A DNA stretch of 30,409 nt from an uncultured Dorea sp. Lineage in GTDB: Bacteria > Bacillota_A > Clostridia > Lachnospirales > Lachnospiraceae. This document shows positions 16,164 to 23,912 of the stretch, piece after piece; position 1 is the stretch's first letter; every line of letters starts with the position of its first letter. Where the stretch lies: NCBI GenBank assembly GCA_910579015.1, contig CAJTRO010000042.1, positions 1-30,409 of the forward strand, read 5' to 3'. The notes beneath the pieces were generated by a model. That model searched no databases. It saw only the letters and a list, made by a program, of their open reading frames with translations, and was not told the origin of the DNA. The position numbers and the translations under genes were made by a program.

Positions 16164-17189
16164 ATGAAGCGACAGGATTTTTTCTATGAATTACCGGAAG
16201 AATTGATAGCACAGGATCCCTTAGCGGACCGCGAAAGCTCCAGACTCCTTGTACTTGATAAGGAGTCTGGAGTTATTTCACATCATGTGTTTCGGGAGAT
16301 TACAGACTATCTCAGTGAAGGGGACTGTCTGGTGATCAACGATACAAAGGTTCTTCCGGCAAGACTGATTGGTTCCAAAGAAGGAACCAATGCAAAGATT
16401 GAGATTTTATTGCTGAAACGCAGAGAAAATAATATATGGGAAACACTGGTGAAGCCCGGGAAAAAGGCGAAGCCCGGGACAAGGATCATATTTGGCGGGG
16501 GGATCCTCACCGGGGAAGTGGTTGACGTGGTGGAAGAAGGGAACCGTCTGATACAATTTACCTACGAGGGTATCTTCGAGGAAATCCTGGATCAGCTCGG
16601 ACAAATGCCTCTGCCGCCTTACATTACCCATCAGCTCGAGGATAAGAACCGCTATCAGACCGTGTATGCGGCACATACCGGCTCGGCGGCGGCTCCCACG
16701 GCGGGATTACACTTTACGCCTCAGCTGCTTGAGAAGATCGAAGCTCAGGGTGTGGAGATTGCAAAGGTTACACTGCATGTAGGACTTGGTACATTCCGTC
16801 CTGTGAAGGTGGATGAGATTACCGATCATCATATGCATTCGGAATTCTATCAGATAAATGAAGAGGCGGCAGAAAAGATCAATCGGGCCAAGGAAAACGG
16901 AAAGAGAGTGATCTGTGTCGGAACGACGAGCTGTCGGACGGTGGAATCAGCCGCGGGTGAGGATGGAAGGCTTCGTGCGTGCAATGGCTGGACGGAAATA
17001 TTCATCTATCCGGGATACCAGTTCAAGGTACTGGACTGCCTGATTACCAATTTTCATCTGCCGGAGTCTACACTGATCATGCTGGTATCTGCGCTGGCAG
17101 GGCGGGAGCAGGTGCTGGGGGCTTATGAAGAGGCTGTGAGGGAGAGGTATCGGTTCTTTTCGTTTGGGGATGCGATGTTAATCAAATGA
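16164..17189 (+). CDS. queA: tRNA preQ1(34) S-adenosylmethionine ribosyltransferase-isomerase
   Basis: QueA transfers and rearranges the ribosyl group of S-adenosylmethionine onto preQ1 at tRNA wobble position 34, forming epoxyqueuosine. The 341-residue product has the family's usual length. Segments typical of QueA are ELPEELIAQDPLADRESSRL at the N-terminus, VINDTKVLPARLIG, YAAHTGSAAAPTAGLHF, LHVGLGTFRPVKVDEITDHH and LITNFHLPESTLIMLVSALA near the end. ATG 16164 matches the family start; it has GAAGAAGGGA some 11 bases upstream. The gene follows the RDD gene by 28 bases and may share its transcript. tgt, a common neighbour, is not present in this window. Confidence 0.95.
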   Translation: MKRQDFFYELPEELIAQDPLADRESSRLLVLDKESGVISHHVFREITDYLSEGDCLVINDTKVLPARLIGSKEGTNAKIEILLLKRRENNIWETLVKPGKKAKPGTRIIFGGGILTGEVVDVVEEGNRLIQFTYEGIFEEILDQLGQMPLPPYITHQLEDKNRYQTVYAAHTGSAAAPTAGLHFTPQLLEKIEAQGVEIAKVTLHVGLGTFRPVKVDEITDHHMHSEFYQINEEAAEKINRAKENGKRVICVGTTSCRTVESAAGEDGRLRACNGWTEIFIYPGYQFKVLDCLITNFHLPESTLIMLVSALAGREQVLGAYEEAVRERYRFFSFGDAMLIK

Positions 17190-17234
17190 CATTCAAATCG
17201 TACTTTTGTAAACAAGGAATGTAGAAGAATGGAG

Positions 17235-17259
17235 CTTCTTTTATAAAGAAGGTGAATTT
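17235..17259 (+). terminator. Weak terminator-like hairpin after queA
   Basis: cttcttt (17235-17241) pairs with aaagaag (17245-17251) around a three-base loop and is followed by a short T-run. The stem is AT-rich and weak, so this assignment is tentative. Confidence 0.3.
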
Positions 17260-17284
17260 TTGTCTTGCGAAAAAGGAATGTATC

Positions 17285-17313
17285 TTGCAATTAAATTTTG
17301 CATATGCTATAAT
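17285..17313 (+). promoter_or_regulatory. Promoter of a short antisense-type RNA
   Basis: TTGCAA (17285-17290) and TATAAT (17308-17313) are separated by exactly 17 bases. No open frame with a ribosome binding site follows before the terminator at 17359, so the product should be a short untranslated RNA starting near 17320. Confidence 0.65.
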
Positions 17314-17319
17314 GCCAAT

Positions 17320-17407
17320 AGGCAAAGAAATGTGGAGAATTCCATGTAGGCAAAGAACGAATCCCCCGACTGTAATGGCGTACAGTCGAGGGATTCTTCT
17401 TTTCTTT
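17320..17407 (+). ncRNA. Candidate antitoxin sRNA, antisense to toxin mRNA 3' end
   Basis: The RNA of about 85 bases is bounded by a consensus promoter (17285-17313) and a strong intrinsic terminator (17359-17407). It contains an 11-base direct repeat taggcaaagaa at 17319-17329 and 17347-17357. The minus-strand toxin-like gene (17433-17531) points toward it, so a toxin mRNA reading into the shared hairpin would overlap it in antisense. That is the layout of Bacillus txpA/ratA and resembles the convergent enterococcal par locus. The RNA boundaries are inferred from sequence signals only. Confidence 0.55.
17359..17407 (+). terminator. Strong intrinsic terminator (copy 1 of a repeated unit)
   Basis: A 16-base-pair stem with one mismatch (17359-17374 with 17381-17396, loop atggcg) is followed by a T-rich tail with few interruptions. 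The same hairpin and about 25 bases of its downstream flank recur in diverged form at 29499-29546. Confidence 0.85.
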
Positions 17408-17432
17408 TTATAGTGGCAAAGCGTCCACTAGG

Positions 17433-17531
17433 CTATTTGCTGCCTTTGTCGTGCCTGTCTAGCCATTTGCTGATGAGGTGGCAAACCACACCTGCCGTGA
17501 CAGTCACAAGAAATGTGAAGAATAACTCCAT
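17433..17531 (-). CDS. Fst-like 32-residue membrane peptide, candidate type I toxin
   Basis: The peptide is MELFFTFLVTVTAGVV followed by CHLISKWLDRHDKGSK. It has one hydrophobic segment (residues ~3-21), then a short charged cytoplasmic tail containing the KWLD-type junction. This pattern resembles type I toxins of the Fst/Ldr kind, which insert into and disturb the membrane. A near-perfect GGGAGGAGGTG Shine-Dalgarno sits five bases before the ATG. It is flanked by a hairpin (cccg/cggg with GCAA loop, 17545-17556) and by acacc/ggtgt pairing (17536-17540 with 17555-17559) that could hide it. An extended -10 promoter lies at 17578-17583. Facing it is a candidate antisense RNA. Family membership is judged by eye; a non-toxic small membrane peptide cannot be excluded. 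Confidence 0.65.
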   Translation of the reverse strand: MELFFTFLVTVTAGVVCHLISKWLDRHDKGSK

Positions 17532-17577
17532 GCAAACACCTCCTCCCGTTGCCGGGTGTAGGTTGGACAACACAGAC

Positions 17578-17586
17578 ATTATAACA
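17578..17586 (-). promoter_or_regulatory. Extended -10 promoter of the toxin-like gene
   Basis: On the minus strand TATAAT (17578-17583) is preceded by TGT, giving the extended -10 form TGnTATAAT, which can compensate for the lack of a recognisable -35 box. The predicted 5' untranslated region is about 40 bases. Confidence 0.55.
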
Positions 17587-17631
17587 TATCGGTAGATAGT
17601 CTTGTATTACTTTCTCGAAGAACTTTACAAT

Positions 17632-17656
17632 TCGGATTGTGGTTTGCGCAATCCGA
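17632..17656. repeat. 8-bp inverted repeat upstream of the toxin-like promoter
   Basis: tcggattg (17632-17639) and caatccga (17649-17656) are perfectly complementary with a 9-base loop. The position, about 50 bases upstream of the -10 box, could suit an operator; the role is unknown. Confidence 0.35.
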
Positions 17657-17662
17657 TGCTCG

Positions 17663-17688
17663 TTCTCATTGTGGATTCTCATTGTGGA
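17663..17688. repeat. Perfect 13-bp tandem duplication
   Basis: ttctcattgtgga occurs twice back to back (17663-17675 and 17676-17688). It looks like a recent slippage duplication in non-coding DNA. Confidence 0.8.
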
Positions 17689-17896
17689 CGCTGTTGCAAA
17701 GTGATTTCCTCATGTAGCTGATATTTTTGATTTCTGTTTTTACCATCCGAGTAAAAAATGCGGCTCCTTTTCTCCTCGGCTTTATATCGTCTGCTTTTAA
17801 TATATTTTTTATCCTTATCTGGTTTCACACTTCGGTGACATTTCGTTAATATCCGGGATGCGATGTTTGTGGTGTGAGTAAAGATTTGAGCTGGAG

Positions 17897-17941
17897 AAAA
17901 GCCCGCAAAAGCACAGTATTACTGGAGTTTTGCGGGCTTTT
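17897..17941. terminator. Bidirectional terminator-like hairpin
   Basis: aaaagcccgcaaaa (17897-17910) pairs perfectly over 14 bases with 17928-17941, with a 17-base loop. A/T runs at both outer edges would allow termination in both directions. No gene is recognised directly upstream of it on either strand. The stretch 17690-17896 shows nothing I can identify. Confidence 0.55.
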
Positions 17942-18035
17942 AGGGCTTGCTTTTCAAAACCTGACAATATCTGCGATCCCGATGCCTCTGATGTTTATCT
18001 TCTTACGGAAATACTATGTGGAATCCTTTTTGATT

Positions 18036-18067
18036 AAAAAGAGATTGCGGCGGCAATCTCTTTTTTT
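18036..18067 (+). terminator. Intrinsic terminator before the grd-like operon
   Basis: gagattgc (18041-18048) pairs with gcaatctc (18053-18060) around ggcg, extended by A/T pairs from 18036, and is followed by seven T residues. It would insulate the operon at 18265 from upstream transcription. Between here and 18233 no convincing promoter pair was found. Confidence 0.7.
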
Positions 18068-18233
18068 GAGCAACGGAATAAGCAAGTTGGATTCCTTGGT
18101 TTGACAATTCTATAAATATTCGATTGAAAGCAATAGCTTTTCTCTGGATAGATTCAAAATCCAAAAGAAATCACCTGGTAAATTATACTAAATACAAAAC
18201 AATTAATTTATCGATGGTGTATGAATAATAGTA

Positions 18234-18248
18234 TTGTTCTTAGAACAA
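18234..18248 (+). promoter_or_regulatory. Candidate operator in the operon leader
   Basis: TTGTTCTTAGAACAA is a perfect palindrome with a single central base. It ends two bases before the aAGGAGG ribosome binding site of the first operon gene. It is a reasonable binding site for the XRE-cupin regulator encoded by the second gene. No copy was seen upstream of the second APC permease. Confidence 0.45.
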
Positions 18249-18264
18249 AAAGGAGGTCACAGGT

Positions 18265-19752
18265 ATGAACCCAATGGATTATGTGAAGAAAGAACCATAC
18301 AAGCTGTATATCGGCGGAGAGTATGTTCCTTCCGTATCAGGCAAGATACAGGATTGTGTTAGTCCTGCCGACAACGAAGTATTTGCACAAGCCTACAAAG
18401 GCGGCGTGGAAGATGCCGAGAAAGCGGTGAAGGCCGCAAGGGAAGCCTTTGACAAAGGCGAGTGGAGCAGAATGGCGGCGAGAGACCGTTCGGCGATTCT
18501 TTTGAAAGCGGGACAGATCATGGAACGAAGGGCGGAAGAATTTGCCATATTGGAATCTCTGGAATGTGGATATCATTATGGCTCTTCTCGTTATTACTGT
18601 GTGTCGATGGCAGTGGATTCGTTCAATTTCTTCGCCGGAAAGGCGAGAACGCTTGAAGGCTCCGTTGTTCCTTCCGACCACGGCACACTGAACTATGTGA
18701 CATGGAACCCGATCGGGGTAGTGGCAGAGATCCTTCCGTGGAACGGGCCGTATCTTATGGGCTGCCAGAAGATCAATGCGATTTTAGCGGCAGGCAACAC
18801 CTGTGTCATCAAGCCGCCGTCATGGGGAGTGCTGGCCCTCTTACAGCTTGCCGGCGTATATGAAGAGGCCGGACTTCCCGCAGGTGTATTTAATGTTGTG
18901 ACTGGTTCCGGAAGGGAAGTCGGAGCGTATCTGACGAAGCATCCGGATGTGGATATGGTAGCCATGACAGGCGGCATCGAGACGGGGCGGGAAGTGATCG
19001 AAAACTCGGCAGAGCGGGTGAAGGATATTGCCCTGGAGCTTGGCGGAAAGAGTCCGAACATTTTCTTCGAGGATGTGGATGTGGCCTCCGCGGCAAAATG
19101 GGCAGTATGGGGATTTACGAATCATTCCGGTCAGGTATGCGTTTCCGGTACCCGCGTGCTGGTACATAAAAGCATTTATGAAGAGTTCATTGAGGAAATG
19201 AAGAAATTTTCAGCAGAGAAAATCATAGCCGGCGATATATTCGATATGAATACCAACTTAGATCCGCTGATTTCCAGGAGTCATGCGGAACATGTCTGGA
19301 GTTACATCGAGAAAGGAAAGGAAGAGGGAGCGCGTCTGGTATGCGGCGGAGAGCGTTACACAGATCAGGTTCTCGTGAAAGGAAATTTTGTTCCGGTTAC
19401 GATTTTCGCGGACGTGACAAGAGATATGACGATTTTCCAGGAGGAAATCTTCGGGCCGGTAGGATGTGTCACTCCGTTCGAAACGGAAGAGGAAGCTCTG
19501 GAACTTGCAAACGGAACGTCCTTCGGACTGGCGGGCGCGGTATTTACAAAAGATTTGAAGCGCGGTATCCGGGTTGCGGAAGGAATCAAGGGCGGACAGA
19601 TCTACGTTAACAATTATTTCTCAAAGGGAATGATCGAGTCGCCCGGAACAGGCTGGAAAGAAAGCGGACTTGGAATTGCGGGCATGAAGAAATACATGAT
19701 TTCCAAAACAGTATTTGTGGAGACGGTTGAAAACACGCTGCCGCCATTGTAA
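18265..19752 (+). CDS. Aldehyde dehydrogenase family protein
   Basis: The 495-residue NAD(P)-dependent enzyme oxidises an aldehyde to a carboxylic acid. It has full family length and both catalytic residues: the general base Glu258 in LELGGKSPNIFF and the nucleophile Cys292 in NHSGQVCVSGTRVLV. The oxyanion asparagine lies in LPWNGPYL (about 160), and the cofactor-binding segment TGSGREVGAYL is near 213. The usual FTGS motif is altered to MTGGIETG. The class resembles betaine-aldehyde/succinate-semialdehyde-type enzymes, but the substrate cannot be assigned. It is the first gene of the grd-like operon, with AGGAGG eight bases before ATG 18265 and a palindrome just upstream. Confidence 0.9.
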   Translation: MNPMDYVKKEPYKLYIGGEYVPSVSGKIQDCVSPADNEVFAQAYKGGVEDAEKAVKAAREAFDKGEWSRMAARDRSAILLKAGQIMERRAEEFAILESLECGYHYGSSRYYCVSMAVDSFNFFAGKARTLEGSVVPSDHGTLNYVTWNPIGVVAEILPWNGPYLMGCQKINAILAAGNTCVIKPPSWGVLALLQLAGVYEEAGLPAGVFNVVTGSGREVGAYLTKHPDVDMVAMTGGIETGREVIENSAERVKDIALELGGKSPNIFFEDVDVASAAKWAVWGFTNHSGQVCVSGTRVLVHKSIYEEFIEEMKKFSAEKIIAGDIFDMNTNLDPLISRSHAEHVWSYIEKGKEEGARLVCGGERYTDQVLVKGNFVPVTIFADVTRDMTIFQEEIFGPVGCVTPFETEEEALELANGTSFGLAGAVFTKDLKRGIRVAEGIKGGQIYVNNYFSKGMIESPGTGWKESGLGIAGMKKYMISKTVFVETVENTLPPL

Positions 19753-19776
19753 GGACATTGATTGGAGGCGGAGAGG

Positions 19777-20361
19777 ATGAAGAAGGAAAACCGCACGGAG
19801 ATCGAAATAGGGAAAAAGATCCGCGCACTGCGTAAGATACGGGGCATTTCCCTGCAGAGATTATCCGGGGAGACGGGGATGAGCTACTCCTATCTCTCGA
19901 ATCTGGAAAACGGAAAGCACTCAGTGTCTATCAACAACCTGCAGAGAGTGGCGTCGTTTTTCGGTGTGGATATGATTTATTTTATTCAGTCGGACAAGCC
20001 CGAACCGAAGGTGTTTCAGCGAGCGGATTTATTTGATGACGATGACAATTATTATGCCGATATCGTCTACCGTGTAATCACTTCTGAAAGCAATCCGTAT
20101 CTGCAGGCAAGTTATATTTATATGCCTCCGAACAAGCCGGATGAGAAGAATATCCATAAGCATGGGACCGGACAGGAAATGGTGATGTGTCTTGAAGGAT
20201 GCGTTCGGGTGATGGTGGGAGAGGACGTGTACCAGCTGAAAAACGGAGCGTGTATCCTGTTCGATGCTGAAAGTGAACATTTGATATATACGGAGGAGGA
20301 GCAGGCAAGCTTTGTCATTGTTTCCAGTCCTCCATATAGTCAGAAAATAACGGAAGAATAG
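19777..20361 (+). CDS. XRE-cupin transcriptional regulator (operon regulator)
   Basis: The 194-residue protein has an XRE helix-turn-helix (residues ~11-68: IGKKIRALRKIRGISLQRLS, SYLSNLENGKHSVSINNLQR) and a C-terminal cupin (about 105-188: MPPNKPDEKNIHKHGTGQEM, EHLIYTEEEQASFVIVSSPP). The cupin histidines could bind a metal or small ligand, so it probably senses a pathway metabolite. It is a close paralogue of the regulator at 27407-27982. A TTG at 19762 also opens the frame, but ATG 19777 has GGAGGCG upstream and aligns with the paralogue's start. It lies within the operon it likely controls, 24 bases after the aldehyde dehydrogenase gene. Confidence 0.9.
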   Translation: MKKENRTEIEIGKKIRALRKIRGISLQRLSGETGMSYSYLSNLENGKHSVSINNLQRVASFFGVDMIYFIQSDKPEPKVFQRADLFDDDDNYYADIVYRVITSESNPYLQASYIYMPPNKPDEKNIHKHGTGQEMVMCLEGCVRVMVGEDVYQLKNGACILFDAESEHLIYTEEEQASFVIVSSPPYSQKITEE

Positions 20362-20397
20362 AAAAAAGATTCATATAAGGAGCGGTGAGGAAGAAAA

Positions 20398-21729
20398 ATG
20401 AGTTTGAAGGCAGTACATTATATCAATCAGTTTTACGCCGGACTGGGCGGAGAGGCGGAAGCCGATATGCCCTTCGGTGTGCTGGACGAAAAGAAAGGAC
20501 CGGCCCTTGGCCTGGAACAGGCCTGGAAGGGTGAGATGATGATTACAAAAGTCATCTACTGCGGCGACAATTATGTAAATAAGGATGAGAATTATCTGGA
20601 GGTAAAGAAGCAGATTGCAAAGATCATCCGTGAGGAGAAGCCGGATGTATTTATTGCAGGCCCGGCATTCAATGCGGGACGCTACGGCGTGGCCTGTGCA
20701 AAGGTCTGCGACTACGTTCGTTCCGAGCTGGGAATTCCCAGCGTGACCGGGATGTGGCGGGAAAATCCTGCGATAGATATGTATGTAGAGAACAACTACA
20801 TTGTTTCCACAACGGAAACGGCTGCCGGTATGAGAAAATCACTTCCGCAGGTAGCGGCGCTTGCCCTGAAGCTTGCAAAAAGAGAGAAGATCGGTCCGGC
20901 ATACGAGGAAGGCTATCTTCCTACAGGACACAGAAATAACGAATATGTAGAGAAATCCGGTGCAGAGCGTGTGGTAGACATGCTGGTGAAGAAGCTTTAT
21001 GGTAAAACATTCCGTACTGAGGTTCCGCCAAGAAGCTTCGAGCAGGTTCCGGCGGCTCCTCCGGTGAAGGATATGAGCAAGGCGAAGATCGCGCTGTTTA
21101 CTACCGGCGGGCTGGTTCCGGTGGGGAATCCAGACAAGATCAAGCAGGCTTTTGCTGTAAGTTACGGCGAGTATGATATGACAGGGCTTGATGATCTGGA
21201 GAGGGGCGTATATGAGTCCATCCACGGCGGATACGATACGACGGCGGCCAGTAACGATCCGCATCGTCTGGTTCCGCTTGATGTACTCAGGGACTGTGAG
21301 AGAGAAGAAGTGATCGGAGAACTTTATCCGTTCTTTGGAGCGACCTGCGGCGTTGGTACAAATATCTCCAGCAGCCAGAAGATGGGGCGCCAATGGGCGG
21401 AAAGTCTGAAAAAAGCAGGTGTGGACGCAGTGCTTTTAACTTCCACATGAGGTACCTGTACACGTTGCGGTGCAACGATAACGAAGGAATTGGACCGGTC
21501 GGGGATTCCGACTGTCCATATCAATGCATTTACCTCGATCGCACAGAGCGTAGGAGCCAACCGGATCGTGTTCGGAGGAGATTTTACCGCTCCTACCGGG
21601 AATCCGGATCTGCCGCTGGAGCGTGAGAAGGCTTATCGGCGCAAGATCATTGATAAGGCGCTGGAAGTGCTTCAGGTGGAAATTGAGAGTCCTGCAGTCT
21701 TTACGGTAGATGAGAGCAAGGAGGGATAA
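20398..21729 (+). CDS. Grd-type reductase component B selenoprotein (GrdB/GrdF/GrdH-like), Sec at TGA 21448
   Basis: The frame runs 350 codons to TGA 21448-21450, then continues without interruption for 92 codons to TAA 21727. Across the TGA it reads VLLTST-U-GTCTRCGATITKELD, which is the hallmark selenocysteine site of glycine, sarcosine and betaine reductase selenoprotein B. Sec351 with Cys354 and Cys357 forms the redox centre that attacks the substrate C-N bond. Other family marks are HYINQFYAGLGGEAEADMPF at the start, FIAGPAFNAGRYG and ALFTTGGLVPVGNPDKIK. Total length is 443 residues, as expected. A hairpin just after the TGA is a plausible SECIS. GrdA, GrdC and GrdD are absent nearby, so the acceptor of the reduced product is unknown. 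Substrate specificity cannot be read off. Confidence 0.93.
21448..21477 (+). promoter_or_regulatory. Sec codon and candidate bacterial SECIS hairpin
   Basis: TGA 21448-21450 is followed by cgttgc (21463-21468), apical GGT (21469-21471) and gcaacg (21472-21477), a perfect 6-base-pair stem. The apical loop is about 19 bases from the TGA. Distance, and a G-U in a small loop, fit bacterial SECIS elements, which recruit SelB to insert selenocysteine. Confidence 0.65.
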
Positions 21730-21732
21730 GCG

Positions 21733-23052
21733 ATGATAGATATGAAACTGACTCGTCAGTATTTCGATGTGAAGAGTGTCGTATTTGGTGAGAAATGCGC
21801 TTATAAGTCGGGCATTCTGACGGTGAATGAAGAAGAATTAAAGGAACAATGCAAAGACCTGTGCAAGGCGGTAAAGGATTTTCATCTGGAGATCACCGAA
21901 CCGGATGAGAATGCCCGGATCATTCATGTACTGGACGCCATCCAGCCGATGGTGAAGATTGAAGGTGAGGGACAGCAGTATTCCGGATTTTTCGGAACTC
22001 CCTATACGGTGGGACGGGGTGTTACGAATCTGTATGAGGGATTTGCGGTGATCGAGAGCGCGGCTTTGCCATGGGATTCCACGAACGCGTCCAGCGGACT
22101 TTTGTATCCGCGGGATGCCATCATTGAGCTGACAGGAGAACATGCGGGGTATACGCCGTTCTCAAAAACACACAATCTGGTTATTGTCTACGAGCTGAAT
22201 GAAGGAAAATCTTCGATTGAGTATGACAATGATATCCGGTTGATCGCCATGCGGATATCCGCTTGCCTGGCTGAGCTGACAAGAGGTCTAAAGCCGAATC
22301 GGACAGAGTTGTTTTCGACCGAGGAGGAGCATCCGGAGCTTCCTGGTGTTGTGCTGGTATGGCAGTGTCAGAATCAGGGGCCGTATGCCAATACGATGCT
22401 CTATGGATTACCGATTGACGATATGGTTCCGACAGTGCTTCATCCCAATGAGATGCTGGACGGCTGTGTTGTCAGCGGGAACTATGTATGGCCTGCATTT
22501 AAGGTGCCGACATACCTGCACGTGAACCATCCGGTGCTTTTAGAGCTGTATCGCCGGCATGGGAAGGACATCAACTTCAAGGGCGTCCTCTTCTGTCGGA
22601 GCCATAATCCGAGCAACTGGCACAAACAGCGTTGTGCAAGTCATAATGTGAAGCTGGCACAGATGCTGGGAGCACAGGGCCTTGTAATGGTGTGGGAAGG
22701 AGGCGGAAATGCCTGCGTGGACGGTATGCTGACGATCCAGACTGCGGAGCGTCATGGAATTAAAGCCTCCACGATTACCTTTGAGTTTGGAGGCAAGGAT
22801 GGTACAGAGGGCCTGCTTCTTGTTGATGATGTGCCGGAGGCAGATGCAATCTGCAGCGGCGGCTCCATTGAACGTCCGATTACGCTTTCGAAGGTAGACC
22901 GTGCAGTGGGCGGCGATACCTTCCGGCTTAACAAGGAATCCGGCGGATATTTTCCGCCGTCAAAGGAAGAGCTTACGATGGGAACACGCACGCAGATGTA
23001 TCTGGGCGGAAACCAGTGCGCATACAGCAGATTAACGGCGGCAGCTTATTAA
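21733..23052 (+). CDS. GrdE/GrdI-like component B subunit lacking the Asn-Cys pyruvoyl site
   Basis: The 439-residue protein is the partner of the selenoprotein. It matches the glycine/sarcosine/betaine reductase component B proprotein family (GEGQQYSGFFGTPYTVGRG, HPNEMLDGCVVSGNYVW, LLELYRRHGKDINFKGVLFC, QMLGAQGLVMVWEGGGNAC). In GrdE and GrdG the chain is cut between Asn and Cys near residue 241-242 and the Cys becomes a pyruvoyl group that binds the amine. Here the equivalent position reads SGN-YV (Asn250-Tyr251), so neither cleavage nor pyruvoyl formation is expected. Betaine-type GrdI is, as I recall, also uncleaved, so a quaternary or non-amine substrate is possible. The start lies 8 bases after AAGGAGGG, which overlaps the preceding stop region. 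Confidence 0.88.
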   Translation: MIDMKLTRQYFDVKSVVFGEKCAYKSGILTVNEEELKEQCKDLCKAVKDFHLEITEPDENARIIHVLDAIQPMVKIEGEGQQYSGFFGTPYTVGRGVTNLYEGFAVIESAALPWDSTNASSGLLYPRDAIIELTGEHAGYTPFSKTHNLVIVYELNEGKSSIEYDNDIRLIAMRISACLAELTRGLKPNRTELFSTEEEHPELPGVVLVWQCQNQGPYANTMLYGLPIDDMVPTVLHPNEMLDGCVVSGNYVWPAFKVPTYLHVNHPVLLELYRRHGKDINFKGVLFCRSHNPSNWHKQRCASHNVKLAQMLGAQGLVMVWEGGGNACVDGMLTIQTAERHGIKASTITFEFGGKDGTEGLLLVDDVPEADAICSGGSIERPITLSKVDRAVGGDTFRLNKESGGYFPPSKEELTMGTRTQMYLGGNQCAYSRLTAAAY

Positions 23053-23103
23053 AAGGTATAACTTTTTATAATAAATTTAACAAGAGAAAGGAAGGGTTTC
23101 AAA

Positions 23104-23886
23104 ATGAAACGAAGAATGAACAACATTTTCAAAAAGGATGGCAGAGCTTTTGTATTGGCGATGGATCATGCGGCGATGATGCCGTCACCGGATTTAAAGG
23201 ATGCGGGACATGTAATCCGTGAGTCAGCAGCCGGAGGCGCGGATGCCTTCCTGACAACATATGGAATGATCAAGAATTTCCAGAAGGATTTCGGAAATAC
23301 CGGACTTATTATGCGTGCGGACGGCGGTTCTTCCATGCTGCGCAAGCCGCAGAGCCCGATGGACTGCCTGTTTACGGCAGAGGATGCAGTCCGGGCAGGC
23401 GCGGACGCTTTGCTCTGCATGGGCTATCCGGGTTCTGAGACCAATGAGCATACACTGAAATATCTGGCTTCACTTGCGGCGGATGCGGAAGCCTATGGAC
23501 TTCCGGTATGTGCAGAAATGCTTCCTTACGGCTTTGAGAAACATGAAGGGATCGATACCCGTTCTGTAGAGAATATGGCATTTGCATGTCGTCAGGGCGC
23601 AGAGCTGGGCGCAGATTTCATTAAGTCTGAGTATGTAGGAGGAGAGCGTTTCCGCGAAGTGACTGATAACTGCTATGTTCCGATCCTTGTACTTGGCGGC
23701 GGCAAAGCAAAAGACAATGCTGAGATTTTTGCCAATGTCCGCAGTGCAATGGACAATGGAGCAAAGGGCGTTATTATGGGGCGCAACATTTACCGTCATG
23801 AGAACATTGCGCAGGTGTGCCAGGCTATCGCCGCAATCGTGCATGATGATGCAAGCGTAGAGGAAGCGCTGAAAATTATAGGATGA
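23104..23886 (+). CDS. DhnA-type class I aldolase (FbaB/LsrF-like)
   Basis: The 260-residue protein belongs to the DhnA/DeoC-like class I aldolases, which use a lysine Schiff base and often act on phosphorylated sugars or, in LsrF, on a phosphorylated signal breakdown product. The likely Schiff-base lysine is Lys174 in GADFIKSEYVGG. The N-terminal AMDHAAMM segment and the phosphate-binding C-terminal strands (VLGGGKAKDN, AKGVIMGRNIYRHENI) are present, so a phosphorylated substrate is probable. It lacks the N-terminal extension seen in LsrF. It follows the GrdE-like gene by 51 bases, with an AT-rich gap that contains a TATAAT (about 23069) and might carry an internal promoter. Its presence implies that the pathway cleaves or forms a C-C bond. 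Confidence 0.87.
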   Translation: MKRRMNNIFKKDGRAFVLAMDHAAMMPSPDLKDAGHVIRESAAGGADAFLTTYGMIKNFQKDFGNTGLIMRADGGSSMLRKPQSPMDCLFTAEDAVRAGADALLCMGYPGSETNEHTLKYLASLAADAEAYGLPVCAEMLPYGFEKHEGIDTRSVENMAFACRQGAELGADFIKSEYVGGERFREVTDNCYVPILVLGGGKAKDNAEIFANVRSAMDNGAKGVIMGRNIYRHENIAQVCQAIAAIVHDDASVEEALKIIG

Positions 23887-23912
23887 TCACAGATTATAAA
23901 CAGGTATTATGC

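Noticed and set aside
17428..17682. 84-codon minus-strand frame over the toxin-like region
   Set aside because: It is in a different frame from the 32-residue peptide, has no ribosome binding site at its start, and runs through the promoter, the Shine-Dalgarno and the hairpin.
17874..18104. 76-codon plus-strand frame
   Set aside because: It contains both terminator-like hairpins (17897-17941 and 18036-18067), has no ribosome binding site and lacks protein-like composition.
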